Positions 1 through 8,774 of a stretch of DNA of 64,000 bases are shown in pieces (position 1 is the stretch's first letter; each line of letters begins with the position of its first letter). Position numbers and translations under genes: made by a program. The stretch is from contig CAKUXR010000008.1 in the NCBI GenBank assembly GCA_934700615.1, positions 1-64,000 on the forward strand. Reading direction: 5' to 3'. A model generated the notes under the pieces. That model saw only the letters and a program-made list of their open reading frames with translations. It ran no database searches and was not told the DNA's origin. Source of the DNA: an uncultured Bacteroidales bacterium. Its GTDB lineage: Bacteria; Bacteroidota; Bacteroidia; Bacteroidales; UBA932.

Positions 1-28
1 CAAAAAAAAGAGTTTCATCAGAAACTCT
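1..28 (-). terminator. Rho-independent terminator reading leftwards
   Basis: An 8-bp perfect stem (AGAGTTTC / GAAACTCT, loop of 4) is flanked on its left by a run of A, so a minus-strand transcript would end in hairpin plus U-run. No minus-strand gene is visible to its right before position 495, so the transcript it serves is unknown; it could be a short RNA in 30-200. Confidence 0.5.
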
Positions 29-232
29 ATCAAATATTTACAAAAAATTTTAAATCAAGGATGTGTCAAAGTCCCGGAGTTACCGCTGGCAGAGAAGTAT
101 GCTTAATTTGTAACACGAATAGCTAAAGTAAAAATATATATATGTATGGCTAGTGATAACAAGATTGGACTAAGCCGTGCAAATCTTTAGCCAAAAAATA
201 TGGCAGTTTGTTCGCGAATGAAAAAAAACCAT
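29..232. other. Gene-free edge region
   Basis: I see no convincing coding region here. The stretch is AT-rich with an alternating AT tract near 134-145. Because a minus-strand terminator lies immediately left, an unannotated minus-strand RNA is possible, but I found no clear promoter for it. Confidence 0.3.
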
Positions 233-240
233 TATCTTTG
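233..240 (+). promoter_or_regulatory. Bacteroidetes-type -7 element (TATCTTTG)
   Basis: TATCTTTG fits the TAnnTTTG consensus of the Bacteroidetes primary sigma factor, with a TTTG at 207-210 placed about right for the -33 element. It would drive the small ORF at 272 and the phosphopantetheinyl transferase at 495, giving a long 5' leader for the latter. Confidence 0.6.
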
Positions 241-271
241 CACAGATAACAAATTACGCTTAGGATTTTAT

Positions 272-481
272 ATGGAACCTCCCAGTTCTGTAAATAATGC
301 TCAAACGATTTCAGGGGCGCCGGTTGACGACCCCCTGTCGGATTTTTTTACAAATGAATCATACCTTGTAGTGACGAGCTGTCCAGGGTCGGACCTGGAG
401 AGCCGCTATTTTGTGTGCGGTTATTCACCGCGCATGGGATTGTCGTATTTCGGAACTGCCGGAACTTCATGGGAATCTTAA
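272..481 (+). CDS. Possible small protein upstream of the PPTase
   Basis: A 69-codon frame starts with ATG about 30 bases after the promoter's -7 element and ends 13 bases before the PPTase start. I do not recognise the product; it has no signal peptide or membrane segment and contains three cysteines. Position between promoter and gene suggests either a real small protein or a translated leader; chance is also possible. An in-frame ATG further upstream (200) lies before the promoter and is unlikely to be the start. Confidence 0.3.
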   Translation: MEPPSSVNNAQTISGAPVDDPLSDFFTNESYLVVTSCPGSDLESRYFVCGYSPRMGLSYFGTAGTSWES

Positions 482-494
482 AGCAAAAATCATT

Positions 495-1130
495 ATGGCA
501 CTATATCTTAAAAAAGTACTTGACAACAAAGCAGAAATCGCCGTTTGGCAGATAACTGAAACAGAAGAAGAATTAAAAGCATTGAGCTCCACCCCGTCAG
601 ACGAGATGGAGGAAATTTCGTGGATAAAGAGTGAGTCTCTGAGGAAGCAAAGACTTGCCGTAAGGGCCTTGCTCAATGAACTTTTCGACGAGAAAGTATA
701 TCTCAGTCACCACGATAACGGCAAGCCTTTTCTTGAGAACCGAGTAACCAACATTAGCATTACCCATACGGACAAATATGTAGCGGTCATTCTTCATGAG
801 ACAGAAGACGTCGGCATCGATGTGGAATCTCTTGACCGTGATTTCTCTGCAGTCGAACTTAAAGCATTGTCAGAAGATGAGATAGAGGATTTGGATGACG
901 ACAAGAGAAACGAGCAGCTCGCAATCTACTGGTGTGCTAAAGAGGCAATCTTCAAGAGACTGTCACTTTACAACGTGGATTTTGCAGAGCAGATCGAAAT
1001 CGAGCGTTTCCATCCTAGGGGAGAAGGCGAACTTGAGGCTACATTCATCCATAAGGATGGTTATGAGGACGAATTCGAACTTGAGTATATTACCTTCGAC
1101 CGTCATGTCCTCGTTTGGGTTGTAGGCTAG
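495..1130 (+). CDS. 4'-phosphopantetheinyl transferase superfamily protein
   Basis: Transfers the 4'-phosphopantetheine arm of coenzyme A to a serine of acyl-carrier or peptidyl-carrier proteins. The family motifs are clear: a GIDVE segment at about residues 107-111, whose Asp and Glu bind Mg2+, and WCAKEAIFK at 146-154. At 211 residues it has the length of Sfp/HetI-like two-half enzymes. I start it at the ATG at 495; the frame is open upstream to 411, but that extension does not look like family sequence. Which carrier protein it serves cannot be told here; none is encoded in the window. Confidence 0.85.
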   Translation: MALYLKKVLDNKAEIAVWQITETEEELKALSSTPSDEMEEISWIKSESLRKQRLAVRALLNELFDEKVYLSHHDNGKPFLENRVTNISITHTDKYVAVILHETEDVGIDVESLDRDFSAVELKALSEDEIEDLDDDKRNEQLAIYWCAKEAIFKRLSLYNVDFAEQIEIERFHPRGEGELEATFIHKDGYEDEFELEYITFDRHVLVWVVG

Positions 1131-1138
1131 ATCCTGTT

Positions 1139-1420
1139 CTAAGGAACCGGGTCGTAGCCTGAGCCTCCCCACGGGTGGCATCTCAGAAGTCTGCGTACTG
1201 TAAGGTACAATCCCTTGAAGGGCCCCCATTTGCGGAAGGCCTGAAGTGCATATTCCGAGCATGTTGGTGTGAACCTGCAAGTCGGTGGCTTGTAGGGAGA
1301 TATGCATACCTGATAAAATCTGATAAGCACTACGAAAGGGAAAATCAGGACTTTTCGCAGAGTAGCATTGACCCGAATCCGCTTCTTTCCGGGGTCATTG
1401 TCATTGACTTTCTTACTCAT
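1139..1420 (-). CDS. yidD: Membrane protein insertion efficiency factor YidD
   Basis: Small membrane-associated protein thought to help the YidC insertase. The family's core is obvious: an amphipathic/hydrophobic N-terminal helix followed by the CISPYKPPTCRFTPTCSEYA block and the closing CHPWGGSGYDPVP. I take the ATG at 1420 because it overlaps the rnpA stop in the compact form ATGAGTAA and has GAGGAT about ten bases upstream; an ATG at 1429 is also possible. The overlap with rnpA reproduces the widespread rnpA-yidD arrangement and implies coupled translation. Confidence 0.9.
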   Translation of the reverse strand: MSKKVNDNDPGKKRIRVNATLRKVLIFPFVVLIRFYQVCISPYKPPTCRFTPTCSEYALQAFRKWGPFKGLYLTVRRLLRCHPWGGSGYDPVP

Positions 1421-1841
1421 TTCCGGCATCCTCCGCAGGCTCTTCCTGTGCGGCTTTTGCCGCCTTCGCCGCGCACCGGTTGTCCACGGTTGCAAGTGCC
1501 GCGCAGATATCCGTCGAAATCGCGGCCGAGTCCATGACTTCGCGGGAAGTGTATATGAAGATGATGTCAATGCCGCCGTCGGGGAGGACGTGAAGCAGGG
1601 ATTTGTTAAGTCTGTAGGCCTCGCGGATACGTCTCTTGAGAAGATTTCTTTTTACGGCCCTACGAAAATGTTTCTTGGGGACAGAGACTACTATCCTATT
1701 GAAAGATAATCCATTACCTGTTCTATAGCAATACCGTATCACACCGGCGTTGCCGTATTTCCCGTCCGCGAAAAGCCTGGAAAGACCGATCCCGGAAGAT
1801 AGTCTCTCCTTCTTTTTCAACGTATTGCGGACATCACTCAT
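1413..1841 (-). CDS. rnpA: Ribonuclease P protein component
   Basis: Protein subunit of RNase P, which with the M1 RNA removes tRNA 5' leaders. The signature RNR motif is present (RRAVKRNLLKRRIREAYR). At 142 residues it is longer than usual because of a low-complexity, Ala/Glu-rich C-terminal tail after the conserved fold. I start at the ATG at 1841 (MSDVRNTLKK); the frame is open further up but would run into hemD. It lies 19 bases after hemD and overlaps yidD. The RNA partner gene is not in the window. Confidence 0.9.
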   Translation of the reverse strand: MSDVRNTLKKKERLSSGIGLSRLFADGKYGNAGVIRYCYRTGNGLSFNRIVVSVPKKHFRRAVKRNLLKRRIREAYRLNKSLLHVLPDGGIDIIFIYTSREVMDSAAISTDICAALATVDNRCAAKAAKAAQEEPAEDAGNE

Positions 1842-1860
1842 AAACAGGATGAACTTGTGC

Positions 1861-2610
1861 TCAGTCGTTCTTGTGAGCGTCAAGATAGAGTTCGAGCGCT
1901 CTGGCGACAGAAGGTGCTTCCGGAGTCGGAGCCTTTATCTCGACAGGCAGTCCGGCCTCTTCCATAGCCTTTACAATCTGCTTTCCGAAGGTTACGAACT
2001 TGGTGTTTCCCGGCTGATACTCAGGGTAGTTCTCGGAAAGGGACTTCAGGTCTGAAGGGTTATATACCACGATCATATCGTATGATGCGATGTCAATGTC
2101 CTTGAGGTCCTGAGGTACGGATTTTACGAAAACGGCAGTGTTGAAATCGAGTTTCTGAGCCTGGAAAAGGCTTGTCAATGCCTCATTGCTGCTGGAGTCC
2201 GAGGTGGTGATGAGAAACTTCTCGCCCTTGTGCTTTGCTCCGATCAGGTCAATGACAGATGCCGGTGTTCCCGTTCCGTAGAAAATTTTCCTTTTTCTGA
2301 AGACGATGTGTTTCTGAAGATACATTGCCACAGCCTCTGTGGTGCAGAAATACTTCATTGTTTCAGGTACTTTCACGCGCAATTCTTCACAAAGCTGGAA
2401 GAACGCATCTATCATATGTCTTGCGGAAAAAACTATCGCTGTATAATCCAAAACATTGATTCTCTGGGCTCTGAACTCTCTTGAAGAAAGAGGTTCGATG
2501 AGAAAGAACGGCTTGAAATCTATCTGTACGCCGAATTTTTCTTTCAGAATCTCGTAAGAAGCCATGTTCACCGGAGTCTCCTGCGAGATCAAAATCTTCT
2601 TAATTGCCAT
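1861..2610 (-). CDS. hemD: Uroporphyrinogen-III synthase
   Basis: Cyclises hydroxymethylbilane to uroporphyrinogen III in heme/siroheme synthesis. The 249-residue protein has the divergent Bacteroidetes HemD look: two similar alpha/beta halves, with VFSARHMIDAFF in the first and YDMIVVYNPSDLKSL followed by FVTFGKQIVKAMEEAGL in the second, the latter matching the usual 'FTSxSxV' and 'GxxTAxA' regions. HemD is poorly conserved, so the call rests on these segments and on the neighbour DUF4271, a pairing common in Bacteroidetes. It sits in an operon from the promoter at 3774. Confidence 0.8.
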   Translation of the reverse strand: MAIKKILISQETPVNMASYEILKEKFGVQIDFKPFFLIEPLSSREFRAQRINVLDYTAIVFSARHMIDAFFQLCEELRVKVPETMKYFCTTEAVAMYLQKHIVFRKRKIFYGTGTPASVIDLIGAKHKGEKFLITTSDSSSNEALTSLFQAQKLDFNTAVFVKSVPQDLKDIDIASYDMIVVYNPSDLKSLSENYPEYQPGNTKFVTFGKQIVKAMEEAGLPVEIKAPTPEAPSVARALELYLDAHKND

Positions 2611-2614
2611 ATCT

Positions 2615-3400
2615 TTACAAATACATCATTGTTGCAGCCAAAATCACGGCTGGTATCAATTCAATCGTGCAAAGATACAAAATTGCTGTGAAACGACCAT
2701 CATCTGTGGCAATAATCTGATATTTTCTCATCAGAAAAACCAGCCATACAGCCAGTATCACCCAGTATGCGGCATCATGAGCGAATACGGCTAAAGTGTC
2801 TGATAATGAATATAATATGAGGAGGAAAAGAAGTAATGACACGCCCAAAATGAAAAAGTTGGCCGCGCATCCTTCTGAAATTCTCTTGGTGTCCTGCCTG
2901 ATTTTCCCGGACGGCGCGCACAGGGTGCAGATTTGCCGTAAAATGAGGAATCCGACGATGACGCCGGCCGAGGCGAGAGACTTCCAGCCCGGTGTCAATG
3001 CCGCCAGAAATGCCGCAGGAAACAAATCGAGTCTGGAGATGCAGACAAACGAAATGACCAATGCTGCCGAGGCGACTGAGTCGCGTTCCCGGCAGAGCCT
3101 CATGTTCCCTTCCATCAATATGATTTCCCTCCATCTCAGCACGCCCCTCGAGATATGGGGAAGGATGGATGTGAATCTTCTGAGATAAAGGATGATGAGC
3201 AGGATTGCCAGGGCCGACATCCACCAGTTGACACGAGAGGAGTTCCACTGGTCGCCATATTCATGTCCGGGAACTTCCGTATGTGACTGGACCTGCTCCT
3301 TTTCTTCCGGCATCAGAAAATGTCCCTGCACGAAAGCATCCCCCGCAGGGAGAATCTGCAAGGTATCGACGGAATACAGTTCTGATGAAATTGTCGGCAT
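2615..3400 (-). CDS. DUF4271 integral membrane protein
   Basis: A 261-residue protein with a polar N-terminal part of about 60 residues and then six or so hydrophobic segments, typical of DUF4271 proteins of Bacteroidetes. Function is unknown. It is 4 bases upstream of hemD and 11 bases downstream of the SUI1-type gene, so it is almost certainly co-transcribed with them. Confidence 0.7.
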   Translation of the reverse strand: MPTISSELYSVDTLQILPAGDAFVQGHFLMPEEKEQVQSHTEVPGHEYGDQWNSSRVNWWMSALAILLIILYLRRFTSILPHISRGVLRWREIILMEGNMRLCRERDSVASAALVISFVCISRLDLFPAAFLAALTPGWKSLASAGVIVGFLILRQICTLCAPSGKIRQDTKRISEGCAANFFILGVSLLLFLLILYSLSDTLAVFAHDAAYWVILAVWLVFLMRKYQIIATDDGRFTAILYLCTIELIPAVILAATMMYL

Positions 3401-3411
3401 CGTTTACGTTT

Positions 3412-3756
3412 TTAGTTTCCGCGTTTCGCTTTATACCCCATTGAGCACAGCAGGGCGGTCAATTTGTCGCGGAGGTCACCCTGGATGGTGATCTCTCCGT
3501 CTTTGGCAGTGCCTCCGACTCCGCACTTTACTTTCAATGTCTTTCCGAGTGCTTTCAAGTCATCTTCAGTGCCGACGAAACCGCTTACCAGCGTTACCTG
3601 TTTCCCCGCGCGGCAACGCCTGTCGATTGTTACGGTGAGCTTCTGTTTTTCAGGGGGAAGTGTCTTCATTTCCTCTTTGGTTTCCTGCCCGTAGCTGAAA
3701 TCAGGATTGGTGGAATAGACGACTCCCAATCTCTGTTTCCAATCATTATCTGCCAT
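3412..3756 (-). CDS. SUI1/YciH-family translation factor
   Basis: A 114-residue protein with a variable N-terminus and a C-terminal SUI1 (eIF1-like) domain, seen in the run TVTIDRRCRAGKQVTLVSGF and in GVGGTAKDGEITIQGD. YciH proteins bind the small ribosomal subunit and are thought to affect start-site fidelity. It is the first gene of the minus operon SUI1 - DUF4271 - hemD - rnpA - yidD, with a promoter just upstream at 3774-3781. Confidence 0.85.
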   Translation of the reverse strand: MADNDWKQRLGVVYSTNPDFSYGQETKEEMKTLPPEKQKLTVTIDRRCRAGKQVTLVSGFVGTEDDLKALGKTLKVKCGVGGTAKDGEITIQGDLRDKLTALLCSMGYKAKRGN

Positions 3757-3773
3757 AATTGTCTTCTTTTTTG

Positions 3774-3781
3774 CAAAGATA
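3774..3781 (-). promoter_or_regulatory. -7 element (TATCTTTG) of the hemD operon
   Basis: On the minus strand this reads TATCTTTG, about 18 bases before the SUI1-type start. It lies back to back with the plus promoter at 3794. Confidence 0.65.
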
Positions 3782-3793
3782 GCGAATCTGTTT

Positions 3794-3801
3794 TATCTTT
3801 G
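3794..3801 (+). promoter_or_regulatory. -7 element (TATCTTTG) of the DUF2723-lepA operon
   Basis: TATCTTTG with TTTTTTG about 20 bases upstream as -33. That -33 region coincides with the -7 region of the divergent minus promoter, so the two promoters overlap and may compete for polymerase. Confidence 0.65.
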
Positions 3802-3833
3802 CTAGTTCGGATAAGAACAATGAATTTATAAAA

Positions 3834-6800
3834 ATGGATAAAAGAAAGTTCAGACTCTGGAACGGTATCACATCGGCTGTGGTTTTGGTCATAGCTTCAT
3901 TCACATACCTTTCCACTATCGAGCCGACAGCCTCTTTCTGGGACTGCGGTGAATTTATTGCCTCATCATACAAGCTGGAAGTGGGGCATCCTCCAGGAAA
4001 CCCTATGTTTCAGCTGATTGCGAGATTCTTCACCATGTTTGCCGACAACATGCATGCTGCTGTTGCCGTGAACGTGATGAGTGCCCTGTGTTCAGCATTG
4101 ACAATATTCCTGCTGTACCTGACGATTGTCTTCTTCGCGAAGCGGATTGCGGGCAAGCCTGAGCATGGCGAGGGCGAATACAGCCTCAGCCAGGCGATAT
4201 TGATCTTCGGCAGCGGCGCCATCGGCTCATTGGCATACTGCTTCTCCGATACTTTCTGGTTCTCGGCTGTCGAGGGTGAGGTATATGCGATGTCGTCGTT
4301 GTTTACTGCGCTTGTCGTGTGGGCGATGACCAAGTGGTATGAGCAGGCTGATACGCCGTATGCCAACCGCTGGATAGTCCTGATTTCTTTCCTGATGGGA
4401 CTTTCTATCGGTGTGCATCTGCTCAACTTGCTGACGATTCCTGTGCTGGTGTTCTTGTTCCATTACAGACGCAGCGAGGACAAGCATCTGACTTTCAAAC
4501 AGTGCGTATGTATATTCCTGGAGTCGGTAGTGATTCTGGCCCTTCTGCTCTTCCTGATCATTCCTTATCTTCCGAAGTGGGCCGCTTATGCTGACCTCCT
4601 GTTTGTCAATGTGTTCGGCCTCCCGTACAACAGCGGTGCGTCATTCTTCATGATTGCCCTCCTGGCACTTTGTTTCTGGGGCGCTTTCTGGACATACAGG
4701 AAAGGAAAGGCACTGTGGAATACTGTAGTTCTGTGCTTCACGACCATCGTGATAGGATTCTCGGTATTCGCCGTGGTGATAATCAGGTCCAATGTCATGC
4801 CTCCTACCAATGAGTATCAGCCTGACAATGCCTTCACTCTCGTCCGCTACCTGTCCCGTGAGCAGTATGGTACTACTCCTCTTCTCTATGGACAGTATTA
4901 CGGAGCGCCTTACCATCTCGAGACCAAGAAATATTGGGCCCCTGTCAATGGCAAGTACAAGCATGTGGACGCTCCTTCAGAGCCTGTCTATGAGCCGTCA
5001 GGAAAGATGCTCTTCCCGAGGATGTGGAACGGCGACCAGAAATATGTCAGATTCTATGAGACTTATACCGGCGGAAAGGGCAAGGTGATACCTGGGGCCG
5101 ACTACAAGAAACCGTCTTTCTGGGCGAACCTGAATTTCTTCTTCGACTTCCAGCTGAACTGGATGTACTGGAGATATTTCATGTGGAACTTCGCCGGAAG
5201 GCAGAACGATATTCACAGCCCTAGCCCTGGATATATATTCTATGGAAACTGGGAATGCGGTATCAAGCCTATCGACGAAATCCGTCTTGGTGACCAGAGC
5301 GATGCTCCTGATATCCTGAAGAACAATAAGGGCAAGAACCACTATTTCCTTCTCCCTCTGCTGCTGGGAATTTTCGGACTGTTCTTCCAGTTCGAGCGCG
5401 ACAAGAGGGGCTGCTGGCTGACATTCCTGCTGTTCTTCATGACAGGTATCGCTATCGTGCTTTACCTGAACCAGCCGCCATTCCAGGTCCGTGAACGAGA
5501 TTATGCCTATGCCGGTTCGTTCTATGCTTTCTGTATCTGGATCGGCTTCGGTGCGATGGCATTGTTCCATTGGATCGGCGGGGCGCTGAAAAAGAAATAC
5601 CCTGTGGCACTCGCATCTGCATTGACATTGGCCTGTCTCTTCGTGCCGGCATTGATGGCGCAGCAGAACTGGGATGACCATGACAGAAGCAACCGCCGCA
5701 CATCTGTCGAGATGGCGAGGAACTATCTGAATTCCGTAGGGGAGCAGGGCATTCTCATCACCCATGGCGATAACGATACTTTCCCTCTCTGGTATGCCCA
5801 GGAGGTGGAAAATGTCCGTCCTGACGTGAGAATCTGCAATACTTCGCTTCTCGGTACGGACTGGCATATCGGCCAGATGAAATGGGCTTGCAACGAATCC
5901 AAGCCTCTTCCTCTGTCAGTAGGCGTGGAGCAGTATCTGTATGGCACCAATGACTATATTTACATAGCTGACCCTGTAGGGGAGGTGGTTCCTATTGCGG
6001 ATGTGATGGCCGTGTTCAGACATCCTGATGCTAAACTTCCTCTCGAGAATGGCCAGCGTGTCGATTATATCGTATCGAGGAAAATCAGCATTCCGGTCAA
6101 TAAGGAGAATGCCCTCAAGTCCGGCATAGTCAGTCCTAAGTTTGCTGACATGATACCTGACCAGATTGTTATCGAAATCCCTAAGAACAAGAAGTTCATT
6201 TCCAAGCCTGAACTCTTCATGCTTGACCTTCTGTCCAACTATCAGTGGGACAGGCCGATAAACATGTTGAGCCAGGGAGGTGACCTCAATATCGGTCTGC
6301 GTGATTATCTCATGTATGAGGGATATTCCAGCAAGCTCGTTCCTATCAAGAACAGGATGACTACAGGTGACCCTGGTCTGGTGGATGTGGACGAACTGTA
6401 TGACAAGATGATGAACGTCTATACATGGAATGATATCCGCAGGGATGACTATGATGTTGACTATCAGAACTATTACACATTCCTCGGAGTGCTGCCGCAG
6501 CGTGAGCTGTTCGTCTCTACCGCCAATGCCTTGCTCAAGGCCGGCGACAAGGAGAGGGCGCTGAAGATTCTCGACAAATGTCAGGAGTCAATGCCGGAGA
6601 GTGTCTGGCCTTTGGATGCGATTCCTCTGGGATTCTCTACCAATGACTATATGGTGGTCAATATGGTAAGTGGCTATTTCGCTGCCGGAGCACCTGAGAA
6701 AGCCGCTGAACTTGGAGCGAAACTCGGAAAAGAACTGCTTGCTTCTGCGCATTTCTATATGGAATATTATGAATATGCTCAGGATGAGTTCGAGAAATCC

Positions 6801-6974
6801 TGCCAGTTCCTCTATTTCCTTGTGGATGAACTCGAGAAGGGTGGTGACAAGAAAGTCTCTACGGAACTCAAGCACAGCCTTGTGACACTTCTCAGGGCAG
6901 GAGCGGAGGCTTATGACCAGGATTATGGAAATGAGGCTGATTCTACTGTAGCCGAAGACACTTCAGCAAAATAG
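3834..6974 (+). CDS. DUF2723 membrane protein, protein O-mannosyltransferase-like
   Basis: A 1046-residue protein of the DUF2723 family (relatives include TMEM260). The N-terminal half is a multi-spanning membrane region with the family's conserved opening, including STIEPTASFWDCGEFIASS and the GHPPGNPMFQL loop whose acidic residues resemble the catalytic loop of GT-C glycosyltransferases. The C-terminal part is largely soluble with helical repeats. Inference: it moves a lipid-linked sugar onto exported protein or another envelope acceptor. It is the first gene of an operon with lepA, a GT2 enzyme and menA. Confidence 0.75.
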   Translation: MDKRKFRLWNGITSAVVLVIASFTYLSTIEPTASFWDCGEFIASSYKLEVGHPPGNPMFQLIARFFTMFADNMHAAVAVNVMSALCSALTIFLLYLTIVFFAKRIAGKPEHGEGEYSLSQAILIFGSGAIGSLAYCFSDTFWFSAVEGEVYAMSSLFTALVVWAMTKWYEQADTPYANRWIVLISFLMGLSIGVHLLNLLTIPVLVFLFHYRRSEDKHLTFKQCVCIFLESVVILALLLFLIIPYLPKWAAYADLLFVNVFGLPYNSGASFFMIALLALCFWGAFWTYRKGKALWNTVVLCFTTIVIGFSVFAVVIIRSNVMPPTNEYQPDNAFTLVRYLSREQYGTTPLLYGQYYGAPYHLETKKYWAPVNGKYKHVDAPSEPVYEPSGKMLFPRMWNGDQKYVRFYETYTGGKGKVIPGADYKKPSFWANLNFFFDFQLNWMYWRYFMWNFAGRQNDIHSPSPGYIFYGNWECGIKPIDEIRLGDQSDAPDILKNNKGKNHYFLLPLLLGIFGLFFQFERDKRGCWLTFLLFFMTGIAIVLYLNQPPFQVRERDYAYAGSFYAFCIWIGFGAMALFHWIGGALKKKYPVALASALTLACLFVPALMAQQNWDDHDRSNRRTSVEMARNYLNSVGEQGILITHGDNDTFPLWYAQEVENVRPDVRICNTSLLGTDWHIGQMKWACNESKPLPLSVGVEQYLYGTNDYIYIADPVGEVVPIADVMAVFRHPDAKLPLENGQRVDYIVSRKISIPVNKENALKSGIVSPKFADMIPDQIVIEIPKNKKFISKPELFMLDLLSNYQWDRPINMLSQGGDLNIGLRDYLMYEGYSSKLVPIKNRMTTGDPGLVDVDELYDKMMNVYTWNDIRRDDYDVDYQNYYTFLGVLPQRELFVSTANALLKAGDKERALKILDKCQESMPESVWPLDAIPLGFSTNDYMVVNMVSGYFAAGAPEKAAELGAKLGKELLASAHFYMEYYEYAQDEFEKSCQFLYFLVDELEKGGDKKVSTELKHSLVTLLRAGAEAYDQDYGNEADSTVAEDTSAK

Positions 6975-6983
6975 GAGGACCAG

Positions 6984-8774
6984 ATGAAGAACATAAGAAA
7001 TTTTTGTATCATAGCCCATATCGACCACGGTAAAAGTACATTGGCGGACCGTCTCATCGAACTTACCCAGACATTGGGAGCAAGGGAGATGGAAAACCAG
7101 GTGCTTGACGATATGGATTTGGAGAGGGAAAAGGGTATTACCATCAAGAGCCATGCGATTCAGATGGAGTATAATTACAAGGGTGAGCCTTATGTGCTCA
7201 ACCTTATCGATACTCCGGGCCACGTCGATTTTTCATACGAGGTGTCCCGTTCCATCGCTTCATGTGAAGGCGCCCTTCTTGTGGTGGATGCTTCACAAGG
7301 TGTTCAGGCCCAGACCATTTCCAATCTTTACCAGGCCATCGAGCATGGATTGGAGATTATCCCTGTCCTGAATAAGATTGACATGGATGCTGCCCGACCT
7401 GAAGTCGTGACCGACGAGGTCTGCGAACTTCTCGGCTGCAAGCCGGAGGACGTATATAAGGTGTCCGCCAGAACAGGACTGGGAGTGGCTCCGCTTCTGG
7501 ATGCCATCGTGGAGAAGATTCCGGCTCCGCAGGGAGATCCTGAGGCCCCTCTCCAGGCGTTGATTTTCGACTCGGTATTCAACTCTTTCCGCGGAATCAT
7601 CGCATACTTCAAGGTCAAGAACGGCACCATACATTCCGGAGACAAGGTCAAGTTTTTCAATACCGGTCAGGAGTATGTGGCTGACGAAATCGGTGTTCTG
7701 AAGATGAAACTGTCTCCTACACAGGAGGTCGGATGCGGCAATGTGGGCTACATCATTTCCGGAATCAAGACGGCAGCCGAGGTCAAGGTGGGTGATACCA
7801 TCACCCATGTAGAAAGGCCATGCAAACAGGCTATCGCCGGATTCGAAGAGGTAAAGCCAATGCTGTTCGCCGGAATGTATCCGGTCCAGGCAGACAAATA
7901 TGAGGAACTTCGTTCTACATTGGAAAAGTTCCAGCTCAATGACGCTTCGTTCGTTTATGAGCCGGAGTCATCCATGGCTCTCGGATTCGGTTTCCGTTGC
8001 GGCTTCCTCGGACTTCTGCATCTGGAGATTGTCCAGGAGAGGCTGTTCAGGGAGTTCAATATGGATGTCATCACGACGGTTCCTAACGTGTCGTACAAGG
8101 TTTATACGACCAAGGGGGATATCATTGATGTCCATAACCCTTCAGGGCTTCCGGCGCCTACTATCATTGACCATATCGAGGAACCTTATATCAGGGCGCA
8201 GATAATCTCGAATACGGAGTTCTACGGGCCTATCATGAAACTTTGCATTGAAAAGCGCGGTACTCTCATCGGCCAGCATTATATTACTGCCGACAGAGTG
8301 GAACTCACTTACGAGATGCCTCTTTCGGAGATTGTGTTCGACTTCTATGACAAACTCAAGACCATCTCCAAGGGCTATGCGTCATTCGATTATCACATAA
8401 AGGGTTACAGGCCTGCCCGTCTTGTGAAGCTTGACATCTTGCTGAATGGCGACCCTGCCGATGCATTGTCGACATTGATTCATGAGGACAGGGCTTATGA
8501 CTTCGGCAGGAAAATCTGCCTCAAGTTGAAGGATCTCATTCCGCGACAGCAGTTCGATATTGCTATCCAGGCTGCCGTCGGCGCCAAGATTATCGCCCGT
8601 GAGACTGTCCGTCAGGTACGTAAAGACGTGACTGCCAAGTGTTACGGAGGTGACGTCACCAGAAAGCGCAAACTCTTGGAGAAGCAGAAGGAGGGTAAGA
8701 AGCGTATGCGTCAGATAGGTACCGTGCAGGTGCCTCAGAGCGCGTTTATGGCTGTCTTAAAACTTGATTCATAA
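6984..8774 (+). CDS. lepA: Elongation factor 4 (LepA), ribosome-bound GTPase
   Basis: Translational GTPase that acts on stalled or stressed ribosomes. All G motifs are visible: AHIDHGKSTLADR at the start, DTPGHVDF and NKIDMD; the C-terminal LepA-specific domain ends with the KRKLLEKQKEGKKRMRQIG segment. The 596-residue length is standard. An AGGAGG-like site precedes the ATG, one of the few clear Shine-Dalgarno matches here. Its stop overlaps the next gene by one base. The stretch 4950-8160 carries no copy of the heptamer that is otherwise frequent in this window. Confidence 0.97.
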   Translation: MKNIRNFCIIAHIDHGKSTLADRLIELTQTLGAREMENQVLDDMDLEREKGITIKSHAIQMEYNYKGEPYVLNLIDTPGHVDFSYEVSRSIASCEGALLVVDASQGVQAQTISNLYQAIEHGLEIIPVLNKIDMDAARPEVVTDEVCELLGCKPEDVYKVSARTGLGVAPLLDAIVEKIPAPQGDPEAPLQALIFDSVFNSFRGIIAYFKVKNGTIHSGDKVKFFNTGQEYVADEIGVLKMKLSPTQEVGCGNVGYIISGIKTAAEVKVGDTITHVERPCKQAIAGFEEVKPMLFAGMYPVQADKYEELRSTLEKFQLNDASFVYEPESSMALGFGFRCGFLGLLHLEIVQERLFREFNMDVITTVPNVSYKVYTTKGDIIDVHNPSGLPAPTIIDHIEEPYIRAQIISNTEFYGPIMKLCIEKRGTLIGQHYITADRVELTYEMPLSEIVFDFYDKLKTISKGYASFDYHIKGYRPARLVKLDILLNGDPADALSTLIHEDRAYDFGRKICLKLKDLIPRQQFDIAIQAAVGAKIIARETVRQVRKDVTAKCYGGDVTRKRKLLEKQKEGKKRMRQIGTVQVPQSAFMAVLKLDS

